Source of the DNA: Terebella lapidaria
Taxonomy: Eukaryota; Annelida; Polychaeta; Terebellida; Terebellidae
Assembly: GCA_949152475.1 (NCBI GenBank)
Contig: OX424569.1
Location: 18,451,170-18,515,169, forward strand
DNA length: 64,000 nt
Direction of reading: 5' to 3'
The position numbers and the translations under genes were made by a program. The notes under the pieces were generated by a model. The model did no database searches. It worked only from the letters and a program-made list of their open reading frames with translations, and was not told where the DNA came from. This document shows, piece after piece, positions 42,538 through 54,500 of the stretch (positions are counted from its first letter, which is position 1; each line of letters begins with the position of its first letter).

Positions 42538-45500
42538 ATGAGAAAATCACTGAGGATAAAAATCATTAGCATGGGCAACGCCGAGGCAGGAAAGGTAAGT
42601 TTTAGTATTCAAGCCGACACTGCTGAGCAAAGCCTGTAATATATTCCTGCCATTCCTGATATTAATGTCAATGGTGGAGATAAGAAATAGTGGCTGTACT
42701 AGAGTATATATTGTATTGCATCATACATGTAACCAAAATTATCTTTTGGAAAATCACCCGAAATGATCAAGATGATTGTTTATTGGTAATATTTTCAAAT
42801 ATAGTTTGGATATAAATGTTTCTTTATTATATTCCACAACATGCTGGATTCCATACTTTCTCTTTTCAGAGCTGTATAATCAAGCGTTATTGCGAGAAAC
42901 GGTTTGTCCACAAATATCTTGCAACAATAGGAATTGACTATGGAGTCACGAAGTAAGTCAATATTCAACAATTCAAACAAATCGCAGGACAATCTTCAGT
43001 ATATAAAATCTTGATGTATCGATTCTCGATGATGTACATGATGATAACTCATGGTACATCTTATGTTCAATATGCTATACTCTTATTGTCATGTGATCAT
43101 GGCTCTCAGTTTGTATCCAACATGAAAAATCATCTTTTCGCATATTTTTATATCCTTTTTTGACAAACAATTAAATAATTGACGTCATTCCACATGTGTT
43201 CATCAGTTTTCTAACTTTCTGCTCCTTCTGTCAAGGGTCACTATCAAAGACAAGGACATCAAAGTGAATATTTTTGACATGGCAGGTCATCCAATATTTT
43301 ATGAGGTAAGTTTTATTTCAATTTTTTTGTACTGCTTGCAGTAAAGGAACGACAAAATGATTCCAACAAAAATTCCATAAATTCCTTTGAAAAAAAGTGG
43401 AAAAACACCAGTATGAGAAATGAGCTGTTGCTTTTGCAGTAAACGAACGACAAAATGATTCCAACAAAAATTCCATAAATTCCTTTGAAAAAAGGTGGAA
43501 AAACACCAGTATGAGAAATGAGCTGTTGTTTTTTTGCAGGTGCGGAATGAGTTCTACAAAGATACACAGGGGGCGATCCTGGTGTACGACGTGTCTGACC
43601 GAAGCAGTTTTGAAGCGTTAGAGCCGTGGTTCGCCGAGATGAAACAAGAGATCGGTAACCAGACCGAGATTGACAATATTGTGTTTGTCGTCTGTGCCAA
43701 TAAGGTTAGAATGTCTACATTATGCACTATGCATTGACAATAAATCTATTTTTAAAAAGTGATGTTCCGTCATTCAGTCACTGTCTGTCATCTTTCAAAT
43801 CATTGTTTTCTGCTCGAGTAACAAACAAAATTATTGATGATCTATGAATACGAATGTTGGGATGAGATGATCTGAATGTCACTCCATGCCTACATGTTAA
43901 TATCTGACAGACGGACAAGAAGCGGGTTGTGGAGGAGGCAGAGGGTCGACTGTGGGCTGACTCTAAAGGCTTTCACTACTTTGAGACATCAGCACAAGCC
44001 GGTGATGGCATAAATGATATGTTCCAGGTATTTTGTTACTGGGCAGTGAATTTTTGCATCCAGATTGTGGTTGTCACAGCTTTTCCGAGATGCTTAACGT
44101 CATTCATGTATGTGATTCGGGTGTTGCTATGGTTACAGACACTGTTCGAGGGTGTGGTTGTCGCGGCGGAGAATGGCGGTCGTCGTGCGCCTGTAGCGAC
44201 ACAACTCGGCTATACAAAAGAGCAGGTGGAGGCGATACAGCGACTCAAGAGCGCGAAAGATAACTACGAGAGACTTGGACTGACACACAGCGCCAGCAAG
44301 TTAGTAACTTATCATTATGTAATGTAGTGCAATCAGCAGTCAAGTTTCTATCATTTTGTTTTTGACATTCTTGCTGTATTGTTGGTTTCTTTTGATTCAA
44401 ATATGGATGTAAAACATAATATGAATATTTATTGCCATACCACTACCTCTATAATAAACTCTTTGGGTAATCTTACCTTGGCATTCAAAGAAGAGGAGAG
44501 AGAAATGAATGTCACAAGAATTTTCTCAAAATTCCTGACATCCATCTCGAACTCTAAATTGAAAGAAATTACTCTCACACATCTCAGATTCCCCGCGGTG
44601 TAGATGTGACGTCACACCGGTCATATGATTGACCTTAGCCGCCATTAATTTGCTCCTCCATTGTTGGATGTGTCAGCAAAGTCTTGCTTTTGGCATTCGA
44701 AGTTGATTTTTCACGTCTTCGAGCGTCTTCTGGCTGTTCTTTAGTCAGCCTTTTTTGCTTTTAATCGTGGTTACGATTGTTAGCTAGCTTAGAGTTAGTT
44801 ATTTGCGATTTTTTTGGGAGGAAATGGTAAAGCCTCCCCAGGCCCCTTTCCTTCCCCTATTGTCGCCCGTTGTACTTCGATGTGATATGTTTCAGATATG
44901 AAGTGCATCATGTGCAAACACTACCTTCCAAAGTGGGAGGTACACAACGCCTGCTGGCAGTGCAGAGACACTGTGTATTGTCGTCCGACGGCGACATGTG
45001 AGTTGTGCGCGGACTGGTGTCTGGACGACTGGAAGTTATGTCTGCAGGGGCTTGTCCCACCCCCCCTTCCCCGTCTGATTCTAAGCCGCGCCCCAAGGCG
45101 TCCGACGAGCGCAAGCGGCGGTTAGATCTTCAGTTGTCAAATGCTGTTTGTGCTGTAAGTTTTGATTTATCATTGTATCTTTCTTTCTGCGCACGGGTCC
45201 CGGGAGCCGCTCGCTCGGCTCTCGGCACCCTGGCTTTCCCACAGCCTACGGGTTTGTGTGGCTCTCTGTTGGCTCCCTCTCTACTGGCCCCTCGTTCTCA
45301 TGCTTCTCTGGCTGAACGACCTGGGTTCCAGTTTCCGAGTGTGTTTTCGGGGTCTGCCGGTTCCGTCGGGCACACGACGGTTCCTTGCGCCCGGAATCCC
45401 TCTGGAAGGAGAGCGTTGTTTCCCCCTCCGGGTCGGGCTCCGGCCCCCGGGGCTGGGATTCAACCCAAGAGCCAGGGCGGATTTCGGTCCGGGTCCGTTA

Positions 45501-48500
45501 CGCCAGTGTTTCGGCCGCCGGTTCCCGATTTCCCGCCGGTAACTGGACCCCAGGCCGTGGCCCCTTTAGCCGTGGCCGGTAGGGACCGGGAGCCAATGGC
45601 TTTGAGCTGTCCAAACCCACGGGTTTCTGGGACCCTGTTGTTTCCAGGCTCACCCGTTTGTTCCGATAATAATTCTGTTCATATTTTTCAGATTGCCGAG
45701 GATATTCAGGACGACTCCCCTCTCTCTTCCCTTCCCGTCTGCTCTTTCGCCTCGAGCCAGGGCATGATGTCGTTCGCCCAGGTAGCCCAGGGGTCCACTG
45801 GTCCGCCATAGCCGCACGACTCTCCAGTCCAGGGGACTTCTCCTACTGTTCCGCCCGAGCAGCGCCTCAGGGGCGAGCTGGAGGCCTTTCGGGCCGAGAT
45901 GTTGGGGCAGTGGCAACAGTTCCTGGCGAGGTTCCCTCCGCCACAACAGCCGCCACCTCCTCCTCCTTCTCCGTCTCTTCCCAGGGAAGACCCGCCCTCG
46001 GATGGGGAATCTTCTCCACCGGCTCAGCCGTTGCCTGGTCCTTCGGGTCTTACGCTGCCCCTGAAGCGTAAGGCCGAGTCCGACCAGGAGCTCGCTCAGC
46101 CCGAGTCCGATGACCCCTTGTCTTGGGGAGAGAAGCTGGACTTCGTGAAGAGGGTCCTCCCGGGTTTGTGGCCCGAAGAACATGCTCCGCCGCCAGTCAA
46201 GAAGGTCGCGAGATCTATGATATCGTCGGAGATGGAGCATCCACGGCCGTCGAAGGACGCCCTACGTTTCCCCCTTTCGGCTGGAGTCCGCGGCTCCATG
46301 CAGGAGCGGATCGAGGAGACGGTCAGGACGAACAAGACCGCGATAGGCGCCTTTCCTTCCCGTCCGTCTGTTACGGATTACTACACCTCGTCGGAGCTGG
46401 ACGACAGGCCGACCACCTTGAGGAGGCACCACCTCTCTGCAGTCTCTCTGCGGCCTATGGGGCACGCCGATGGTCGATTTGTTTGCGACCCGGTGGAACC
46501 ACAAACTTCCTTCGTTTGTGTCTCCCATTCCCGATCCCACGGCCATGTCAGTGGATGCGATGTCGACGTCCTGGGAGGGCATGTACGCGTTTGCTTACCC
46601 CCCAGCGGTGTTATTGGACAAGGTGATCGCCAAGTTTCGGACTCACCAGTGTCGCCTCCTGCTGATTGCTCCGTGTCTGCCGCAGAGGTCGTGGTTCCCG
46701 GACCTTCTGGAGTTGATAGTAGACTTCCCTCGTCAGCTTCCGGATGGGTGGGACCTCCTCAAACAACCTCGCTCCAGCATGTTTCATCAGGCTCCCGCAA
46801 GTCTGAAACTTCATGCCTGGATATTGTCGAGCGATGTTTCCGAAAGAAGGGATTTTCAAGGGAGGTGTCCGCAAGGATCGCCCGATCAAATCGAAAATCT
46901 TCTTTGGCAGTCTACCAATCGAAGTGGACTTCCTTCTTTGCTTGGTGTCGTCGCCGGAAGGTTAGTCCTTTCAGAGTCGATGCTCCCTTAATTTCTGAAT
47001 TTCTTCTCGAAAAGTTCAATGAAGGGCGAGCTCCATCCACGATCGCAGGTTACCGTACGGCTATCGCGAAGACTCTAAAACCCAAACTTGGGATCGATTT
47101 TGGTCATGATCAAGGTTTGACTGCGTTGATTAATAGTTTCGAGATCGAAAGACCGAAAGCTAGGAACCCGGTTCCTGAGTGGGATCTATCGCTTGTTCTC
47201 AACGTCTTAAGAAAAGATCCGTTCGAACCCCTTGAGCGGGCCTCTCTAAAGTTTCTGACGTTTAAGACGGTCTTCCTTTTGGCTCTGGCTTCAGGGAAGC
47301 GACGGAGTGAGCTCCACGCCCTGTCCTTTTCCAAAGTTAAGTGGAAGTCGGATGGCTCCTCGGTTCTCCTCGGAGTCATTCCCTCCTTTCTGGCCAAAAC
47401 TCAATTAGCAGGTACGCCATTATTGAGCTTTTCCATTCCCGCCCTGACTCCTTCTCTGGGGTCGGGCCTGGAGGAAGACGCGAAGCTTTGTCCCGTGCGA
47501 GCCCTCCGCATTTACGTTAATCGTACGCGTGAGCTGCATCTCGGCAAGCGTTTGCTTTTCGTGTCCTATCTTAAGGATTTTCCAAATGATATCCGTCCTG
47601 CTACGATCTCATCTTGGATCAAGAAGTGTGTTAGATTTTGCTATGAAAAGTCACAGGCGAAAAAATCCACAGGTTTCAGAGTCAAAGCGCATGATGTGAG
47701 GGCTCTCGCGGCTTCACTTGCCTTTACGAATAAAGTATCTCTGAATGATGTCATGTCTGCCTGTACCTGGAAATCTCATAACACATTCACTTCTTTCTAT
47801 CTCAGGGAGTTAGCTTGGGAGGATGACTCCGGCCTCCAGCTTGGACGACTGGTGGCGGCGGAGAGTATAGTCCAGCTGTAAATTCCTGTAGATAGTTCAA
47901 CACGCCTCTGTACAGATGCACCTGAGGTCGACTCCCAGGGGAGTTGCTCCTCTTCTTTGGCGAGGGAAATTTTTGTTCATCTGCAGGAGGAAAGTCACCT
48001 CTGCAGAGCCCCTGCTCGTCTCCATGCATCTGAAGGTAATTCAGGCGTGTATTATGGTATGGTTGTAAATATCCTGTAAATATGTATTTTCGACTTAAAA
48101 TAAAAGCCTATAGGCTTTGTGGCATCCCCCAATTTGTTCTTATCATTTCAAATGGTCATACTGGACTGAGAAAAAAGGATACATAGGCCATTGTATGTGG
48201 GTAAGAGTGAGAGCTCATCAGACAGTTTCTTACCAGAACTGCTTTCTATCATCTTGACAACTTGGCCCACCAGACATTTGCCACCCAAAATGAATGGACA
48301 ATTACTCAGCCAATATTCAGAGTACTACCCAGCCAATATTCAGAGTACTAGTATATTTAATCAGGATGTTCGTGATATTTTTCAGGTGCTCCTGTCAAAT
48401 GTAAAATGATACGTGACTAAAAGAATGCTGTGTCATCTTGGCCAATTTTGTGATTCCAAAACTGGTACAAACAGTGGAATATTCGCATTCACATTATAAC

Positions 48501-50836
48501 CAAAGCCAAACATTTCCCAGCTAACTAAAACAATGATGATTTGGTCATTGCATGTGAAATAGAGTTGAATAACAAAACATTCAAACAATACATGTTTGTA
48601 CAATATAAATGCAGACAGGGCAAATCATCCCCCAAGCATGTTGTGTCATGTGTGTTGGCTTATTAACCAACTATTGTATCCTGTGGGGTGGAACTTCATT
48701 CTTTTACCATGTACACACACTAGTAAACCAGGCTTTGGAGGGGGGAGTGAGGGATTATGCATGGATATGAGCCTGGGGTCAAGTTGGACATGCTAGCTGT
48801 ATCACTTGTCAGGCATGACTGAGCAGGGCTGGCTGAGAGGGCGGAGCCTATTGCTGTGCTGGACAGACTGGCTGATCTTGTAAGGCATGACTGAGCAGGG
48901 CTGGCTGAGAGGGGCGGAGCCTATCGCTGTGCTGGACAGAGTGGCTGATCTTGTAAGGCATTACTGAGCTCTCATATACTGCACTGGCTGAGAGGGCAGA
49001 GCCCAGCCTCATGCTGGACATGCAGGCTGCAGTCAGTGAATACAGTAGCATGGCTCAGTCACAGTATTACATCTGCATGGGGGCAGGCGAGGGAAAAATT
49101 CTAAGTCCAAAAAAAAATACACCCAAAAAATTTTTTCCCCCTGGAAATTGCCTGAATCAAATTATGACATTGACAGGAATCGCCCGATTTTTTTTTCCAA
49201 AATGGCCGCTGGCGGCCATCTTGGATTTCGGATCTCGACGAAAAACAATAGGGGTTAGGAGCAAAGTATTTCGGATGAGCTGTGAAAATTTCGGAAAGAT
49301 AGATCAAGGCGTTCAAGAGTTATGATCCGGAAACCAAACGGCGGAAGAAAAAAAAAAAAAAAGAAAAAAAAAAAAACAGACAAAAACATAAGGCCTCCCG
49401 ATTTTCAATCGGGATGCCTAATGGACATGCTAGCTGTATCACTTGTCAGGCATGACTGAGCAGGGCTGGCTGAGAGGGCGGAGCCTATTGCTGTGCTGGA
49501 CAGACTGGCTGATCTTGTAAGGCATGACTGAGCAGGGCTGGCTGAGAGGGGCGGAGCCTATCGCTGTGCTGGACAGAGTGGCTGATCTTGTAAGGCATTA
49601 CTGAGCTCTCATATACTGCACTGGCTGAGAGGGCAGAGCCCAGCCTCATGCTGGACATGCAGGCTGCAGTCAGTGAATACAGTAGCATGGCTCAGTCACA
49701 GTATTACATCTGCATGGGGGCAGGCGAGGGAAAAATTCTAAGTCCAAAAAAAAATACACCCAAAAAATTTTTTCCCCCTGGAAATTGCCTGAATCAAATA
49801 ATGACATTGACAGGAATCGCCCGATTTTTTTTTCCAAAATGGCCGCTGGCGGCCATCTTGGATTTCGGATCTCGACAAAAAACAATAGGGGTTAGGAGCA
49901 AAGTATTTCGGATGAGCTGTGAAAATTTCGGAAAGATAGATCAAGGCGTTCAAGAGTTATGATCCGGAAACCAAACGGCGGAAGAAAATAAAAAAAAAAA
50001 AAAGAAAAAAAAAAAACAGACAAAAACATAAGGCCTCCCGATTTTCAATCGGGATGCCTAATTATAATTTCAAAGCAAAACACAATATTTACTACTTTCG
50101 ATGGATATTTCCTACTCTCACACATCGGTGATGAATTCCCGGGAGAGGGTTAAACCCACCTCCTTTGGTTATTCTGATATAACCCAAAGAGTTTATTTTA
50201 GAGGTAGTGGTATGGCAATAAATAGGAAGTTTTAACTTGTTTAAAACCAGTATTTATTACATACCTACCTCTATAATAAACACGATTATTCTCCCTCCCG
50301 CCTCCCCTGCCTTAACCAGGTGGGCAAATTAATGGCGGCTAAGGTCAATCATATGACCGGTGTGACGTCACATCTACACCGCGGGGAATCTGAGATGTGT
50401 GAGAGTAATTTCTTTCAATTTAGAGTTCGAGATGGATGTCAGGAATTTTGAGAAAATTCTTGTGACATTCATTTCTCTCTCCTCTTCTTTGAATGCCAAG
50501 GTAAGATTACCCAAAGAGTTTATTATAGAGGTAGGTATGTAATAAATACTGGTTTTAAACAAGTTAAAACTTCCTATTATTGGATATGAAATGAAATATA
50601 TCATGTTTCTTGTAACACCTCAGCATTCAAAGTTGATGTTATGCAGTCCAAGGATCGATTCTATGAATGATACTTTGATTCCATGACCTTGACCTTGCAG
50701 AGATGACGTGAACCGCTCGTTCCGGAAGCTGTCGGTGTTGCTGCACCCGGACAAGAGCGTGGCTCCAGGTAGCGAGGAAGCCTTCAAGATGCTTGTCGCC
50801 GCACGGACGGCGCTTCTCAAAGCTGCTCAGAGATAA
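42538..50836 (+). CDS. DNAJC27: DnaJ homolog subfamily C member 27 (Rab-like GTPase with J domain), 7 coding exons
   Basis: Exons 42538-42594, 42870-42952, 43236-43305, 43540-43704, 43911-44027, 44139-44299 and 50701-50836 join in phase to 262 residues (273 in human). GTPase motifs are P-loop GNAEAGKS (the human protein has Val for the second Ala), effector region KYLATIGIDYGVTK, DMAGH (where Ras has DTAGQ), NKTD and ETSA. The C-terminal J domain has SFRKLSVLLHPDKSVAPG with the HPD triad that stimulates Hsp70. In vertebrates this protein (RBJ) is linked to MEK/ERK signalling. The His replacing the catalytic Gln suggests weak GTP hydrolysis, as in the family. A splice acceptor precedes the start, so a leader exon is likely. 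AATAAA at 51499-51504. The last intron (6.4 kb) is mostly mobile DNA. Confidence 0.95.
43326..43539 (+). repeat. ~98-100-bp tandem duplication carrying copies of a 3' splice site
   Basis: In DNAJC27 intron 3 a block with 'cgacaaaatgattccaac' and 'tgagctgttg' is repeated. It yields three acceptor-like sites (AG at 43340-43341, 43438-43439 and 43538-43539). The last one is used to keep frame. The first two are followed directly by TAA in phase with exon 3. Confidence 0.75.
45899..47881 (+). CDS. Fragment of DIRS gag-like region with tyrosine recombinase (fossil)
   Basis: A 660-codon frame. The first part is a Pro/Ser-rich gag-like section. The second half is a phage-integrase-type tyrosine recombinase: STIAGYRTAIAKTLKPKLG in the arm-binding domain, then ASGKRRSELHAL, KAHDVRALAASLA (HxxR) and the region with the Tyr (HNTFTSFYLRE). 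It closely matches the recombinase at 59219-60280 of the second copy. Part of a broken element. Confidence 0.75.
   Translation: MLGQWQQFLARFPPPQQPPPPPPSPSLPREDPPSDGESSPPAQPLPGPSGLTLPLKRKAESDQELAQPESDDPLSWGEKLDFVKRVLPGLWPEEHAPPPVKKVARSMISSEMEHPRPSKDALRFPLSAGVRGSMQERIEETVRTNKTAIGAFPSRPSVTDYYTSSELDDRPTTLRRHHLSAVSLRPMGHADGRFVCDPVEPQTSFVCVSHSRSHGHVSGCDVDVLGGHVRVCLPPSGVIGQGDRQVSDSPVSPPADCSVSAAEVVVPGPSGVDSRLPSSASGWVGPPQTTSLQHVSSGSRKSETSCLDIVERCFRKKGFSREVSARIARSNRKSSLAVYQSKWTSFFAWCRRRKVSPFRVDAPLISEFLLEKFNEGRAPSTIAGYRTAIAKTLKPKLGIDFGHDQGLTALINSFEIERPKARNPVPEWDLSLVLNVLRKDPFEPLERASLKFLTFKTVFLLALASGKRRSELHALSFSKVKWKSDGSSVLLGVIPSFLAKTQLAGTPLLSFSIPALTPSLGSGLEEDAKLCPVRALRIYVNRTRELHLGKRLLFVSYLKDFPNDIRPATISSWIKKCVRFCYEKSQAKKSTGFRVKAHDVRALAASLAFTNKVSLNDVMSACTWKSHNTFTSFYLRELAWEDDSGLQLGRLVAAESIVQL
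48101..50061 (+). mobile_element. 1.96-kb rolling-circle-like insertion inside the DIRS element
   Basis: The second DIRS copy gives the uninterrupted site (CGACTTAAAATTATAATTT, read on the minus strand at 59009-58991). Comparison puts the insert between A and T with no target duplication. The left end is a hairpin AAAGCCTATAGGCTTT followed by GTGGCATCCC. The right end is a hairpin CCCGATTTTCAATCGGG followed by ATGCCTAA. GGCATCCC/GGGATGCC are subterminal inverses. Insertion between A and T, a 3' hairpin and a CTRR-type end (CTAA) all fit Helitron-like elements. The 5' end (TAAAAG) does not fit the canonical TC. It encodes no recognisable protein. Confidence 0.6.
48785..50061 (+). repeat. 637-bp tandem duplication
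   Basis: The segment from 'ggacatgctagctgtatcac' to the hairpin and CTAA end occurs twice in a row with a period of 637 bp and very few differences. Within each unit a ~67-bp block ('ggcatgactgagcaggg') is itself repeated. Each unit ends in the same hairpin-plus-GCCTAA terminus. No gene. Confidence 0.85.
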
Positions 50837-50967
50837 CACACGCCTCCACCTCTCGTGCTGAAAATGACATTCTATGTTTAAAATGTGTACCATTTGCTTT
50901 GTCAATGGCTATAGATGGAGTGTTGAATATGTTTGACATGCTACACTTCTCTAAAAAATATTGAAAG

Positions 50968-51222
50968 TTTAAAAGGACACTGTATGGGATTCAGTTTTTC
51001 AAGAAATGTCCGCCGACGCTTCAGCGATATTCTATTCATAGAGCAAAACGTCAAATTACGATTGACCCAGGATCTCTGCCGAACCGATGGTCAGATAACC
51101 TCAGGTTGGCTCGGCAGAGGTGCTGGGCCAAAAACGTAATCTGACGTTTTGCTCTATAGAACAGTCCTGAAGTGTCTGGCGACAAATCCTTGAAAACCGA
51201 ATACCATATAGTGCCCCTTTAA
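50968..51222. mobile_element. 255-bp fold-back MITE
   Basis: Long inverted arms of about 95 bp with some differences run from TTTAAAAGGACACTGTATGG to the inverse CCATATAGTGCCCCTTTAA. The edges show TTAA-like sequence (TTTAAA and TTTAA), as for piggyBac-type or similar MITEs. It lies just after the DNAJC27 stop codon, so it is probably inside the 3' UTR, because the AATAAA lies farther on at 51499. Confidence 0.75.
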
Positions 51223-51504
51223 CCCCCCTATACTTGCAATTTGTGTCGAATTCGATTCGGAACTCCCAAGTCAATTTCTCCATTATTTCATGTGCCAACT
51301 CAAACTGCAGTGTATAATCCTGAGGACACATCAATCTCTGGAAAATGTATTCTGTGTTTCTGTATTCCTCTTGTCAAATATATCCAATACAGTATCATAC
51401 ATTATGTGTTGTAGGATTTTACCAATTATTGTTATTTTGTCAAATGTAATTTTGTACTTTTATGATACATTACATTATTTATAAATTGAAATGAATGGAA
51501 TAAA

Positions 51505-54500
51505 ATATTTCACATGTGGAAATTGGTCAGCTTATTGCAAGTGACAGGTGTGTGGTTGTGAAGGTCAATTTTGTCAAACAGTGCAACATACATGTAATCT
51601 CGGCTCAGATATGTTATGCTGCCTTTTCTGTTCCATTCAATAAGAATATGAAGGCAGAAAATCGTGATGGAATGGCAGTGGACAAGTAGTACTAAGGGCA
51701 GCATACCCTATTTGGCCCCCTTGTAAATGGATCAATATTATCAATAGCCTCGATCGCAGAACTTTTACAACTTGCATACCGTATTGGTCCTAATAGGGGC
51801 ACGCGCCCTAATAGTAGAGCACCCCCCTCTTTTCACCAAAAATGTTCGATTTTTGAAACCTTGTAATTCACTTCATATCTTTCTAATAAAATCTTGGGAG
51901 TGTTCCAATCCACATATTTATGTTATTTGAATCATAATAAAGGGGATTGAAGACTATAAGTATATTTTTGAGTGATTTTCTTAAATTTGACATGAATTTT
52001 GACCTAATTTTTGCGCGCGCTTGGCTTGCCGTGCTACTATTAGGACCAATACGGTACATGTACATGTACACGGTGTCTGAACACAGATCCTGAGAACCAA
52101 AAAGACAGAATACTGGTATACACCATATCTTTATTCTAGTCTCTAATCAACTACATGGTGAAGCTAACTGTCATCATATTTGTGATATTAGAATATCATT
52201 CTCAATATTTAATATGTACACATTGTACAGATTCCAAACTTCCTATTCGTCACACATATAATGCCACAGAAATGACAACATTTCACAATATTGGATATAA
52301 TACTTGTGACTCTCGGAGACCATCTACTGATGTTATCATCCAAGAACTGCTGAAAATATCCAGCATGAAACGTACTACTTCAAGCAATAAAACAGAAAAG
52401 ACAACATTCACGAATAAGAAATGAACATTCCAGTTTTTGAGATTTCGATAATTGTGCGAAGTATTAAATACATCTATTATACACCACCCACTTGATTTAA
52501 GTTTTAATGATTTTTTTTAATTTTTAACCTTTGTAATTTTTTCAATAATCTTTGAGACAGTGGTACATAAATATCTTGACAAACACAAGACAACACTCGG
52601 ATATATTATTATACCAGTTATTACTGCAGAGTTGGAATGCTCAATTACTTATAAATGATATAATTTCCAAAAATATTTCAATAGCACTGTTTGCAATAAA
52701 TTTTAAGGTCGAAAGTTCAAATTAGTATACACAAAATATCACATGCAAAGTTATATTTCGGAAAAAAAATAAATGCAAAATGCTTCCTTTTATAGAAGAG
52801 ATACATCAAAATGCAATGCAACAGTTCAACGAGAAATGTTATCAGGTTACAATTGACACTTCTACATTACACGGAATTTCTATCATATGAACAGTCACAG
52901 TTTCTTTGTCAGCTACGAAAGATAAAATGTATTTCATTTTCATGTGAACTGACAATTCTCAACAATTGTCATAATTGCATAGAAATCTGATAGTTAGAAC
53001 ATATTTTTGTGCAGAAAGACAACAAATGCAAGTTTATGAGTATAATGGAACATACATGTGTCCAATTATTTGCCAGATATCTTCTTTTCTTTATTCACAA
53101 TTGAAGATTGAATCAAGAGCTGAACTCACAATATGTGAATTAGCTTTATATTCAACAACATTAATTTACAAGGCTAATTCAGGCCTGGATTTCATGAAGC
53201 CATTTTACAGTGCAGACTGGAGTTAGAATCAAACATTAGTTGATTTGATAGGGAAATCTTCCGACGTCTCTTGGTACTTGATCTCTGAAACTTTACAATG
53301 ACAGAAGTACTCTGTATTGAGAATTATGCATGATTTAATGAAAAAAACTTGATGAAGCCTTTGCAGATTTGTACACACCAGAACATAAATTATGAACACA
53401 ACAGACTTCATAAAAATGATCACTAACAAAATGTAAAGTGCCCTGAAATTTTTTTTTCCTTGAAACATATAATATCGTGTTTTATTTTGTTTTCGAGAGA
53501 TTTCCATAAATGCTAAATTCAACATTATTCGACTCTAAACAAGATTTTCATACTTAGCTAATATGCTTCAAGATGCACATAATTTAATTTATAATCTTGT
53601 TAACGAGTGTTTGTATAACACACAAACATTCTCCGGCACAGCGATAACGTCTTCCATTTCATAAGTGAAGCCACTCAATTTTGCGACATTTCATCTTTGG
53701 CATGTTTACAAGTACATGCAATTTTTACAGAGACATTGATCAAAGACATGTTTTGAGACATGAGGTGGTCCATAACCTCCGAGTGGAGTGGAGAGGTGAA
53801 CACAAAGTTCCGAGAGCTGCCAACTAACTATACTTGTATAGTGTACAACCGTTCACGATAGCGGTGTCGGTGATCACGCAAAGTTACGCTCGTCAAAACA
53901 CAGCCAAAGAACACACGACATCAAACCACTAACATAATAAGGGTGGGTATTCAAATGGCTCAACAACAACAGAGTAACATGCGAAACTTGTCTCAACATA
54001 CGAACTTGATACAGAGATATGAACAACTATTAAAGGACTTCCTATCAAATTCAAATGCAATTTGGTAACATACGAGTTCCAGACACATGGCGTATTCATT
54101 CAGATGACTTCAAAATCGAAGAAATCATATTTTTAAAACTACAACTGAATTCAAAAACGAAAAGAAACCAACTTAGCGGGCCACACCCTTCAACTGGGGA
54201 GAATGAATGAGTAGCAACCGATGACGTCATTGTTTTGATGATAACGGGCAACGAAGCACTTCCAGCATATTTGGTTCCAGTGGAATGAGCCGCCTGTCGA
54301 GGCTTCTATCAAGCCAGTGACGTCACAGAAATTTACGTCATATCTGACATTTCTGTCAGCCATGCACTGACGTGTGGCACATGTACGACAAAACAGATTT
54401 CCAGTGTTTTTGATGTTATATCTTCTGTACGATTTGTTTGTGCTGAACAAATATATAAATATTTTATATGTGAACGAAGCTTAGAGTCTTTTATTTCCAA

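Larger units (their letters stand above)
44434..50572 (+). mobile_element. DIRS-like tyrosine-recombinase retroelement, copy 1, broken
   Basis: It lies within the last intron of DNAJC27, in the same orientation. It is bounded by short inverted ends with the mark 'ttgccataccactacctct' (44441 onward, inverse near 50201-50220). The right side adds a module (50224-50572) that repeats the left-end sequence in inverse, which fits the internal complementary region typical of DIRS elements. Parts seen are a gag-like section (about 44898-46430) and a tyrosine recombinase (to 47881). The reverse transcriptase/RNase H part is not seen in this copy. It is interrupted by a separate insertion (48101-50061). 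It is a fossil with more than one break. Confidence 0.8.
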
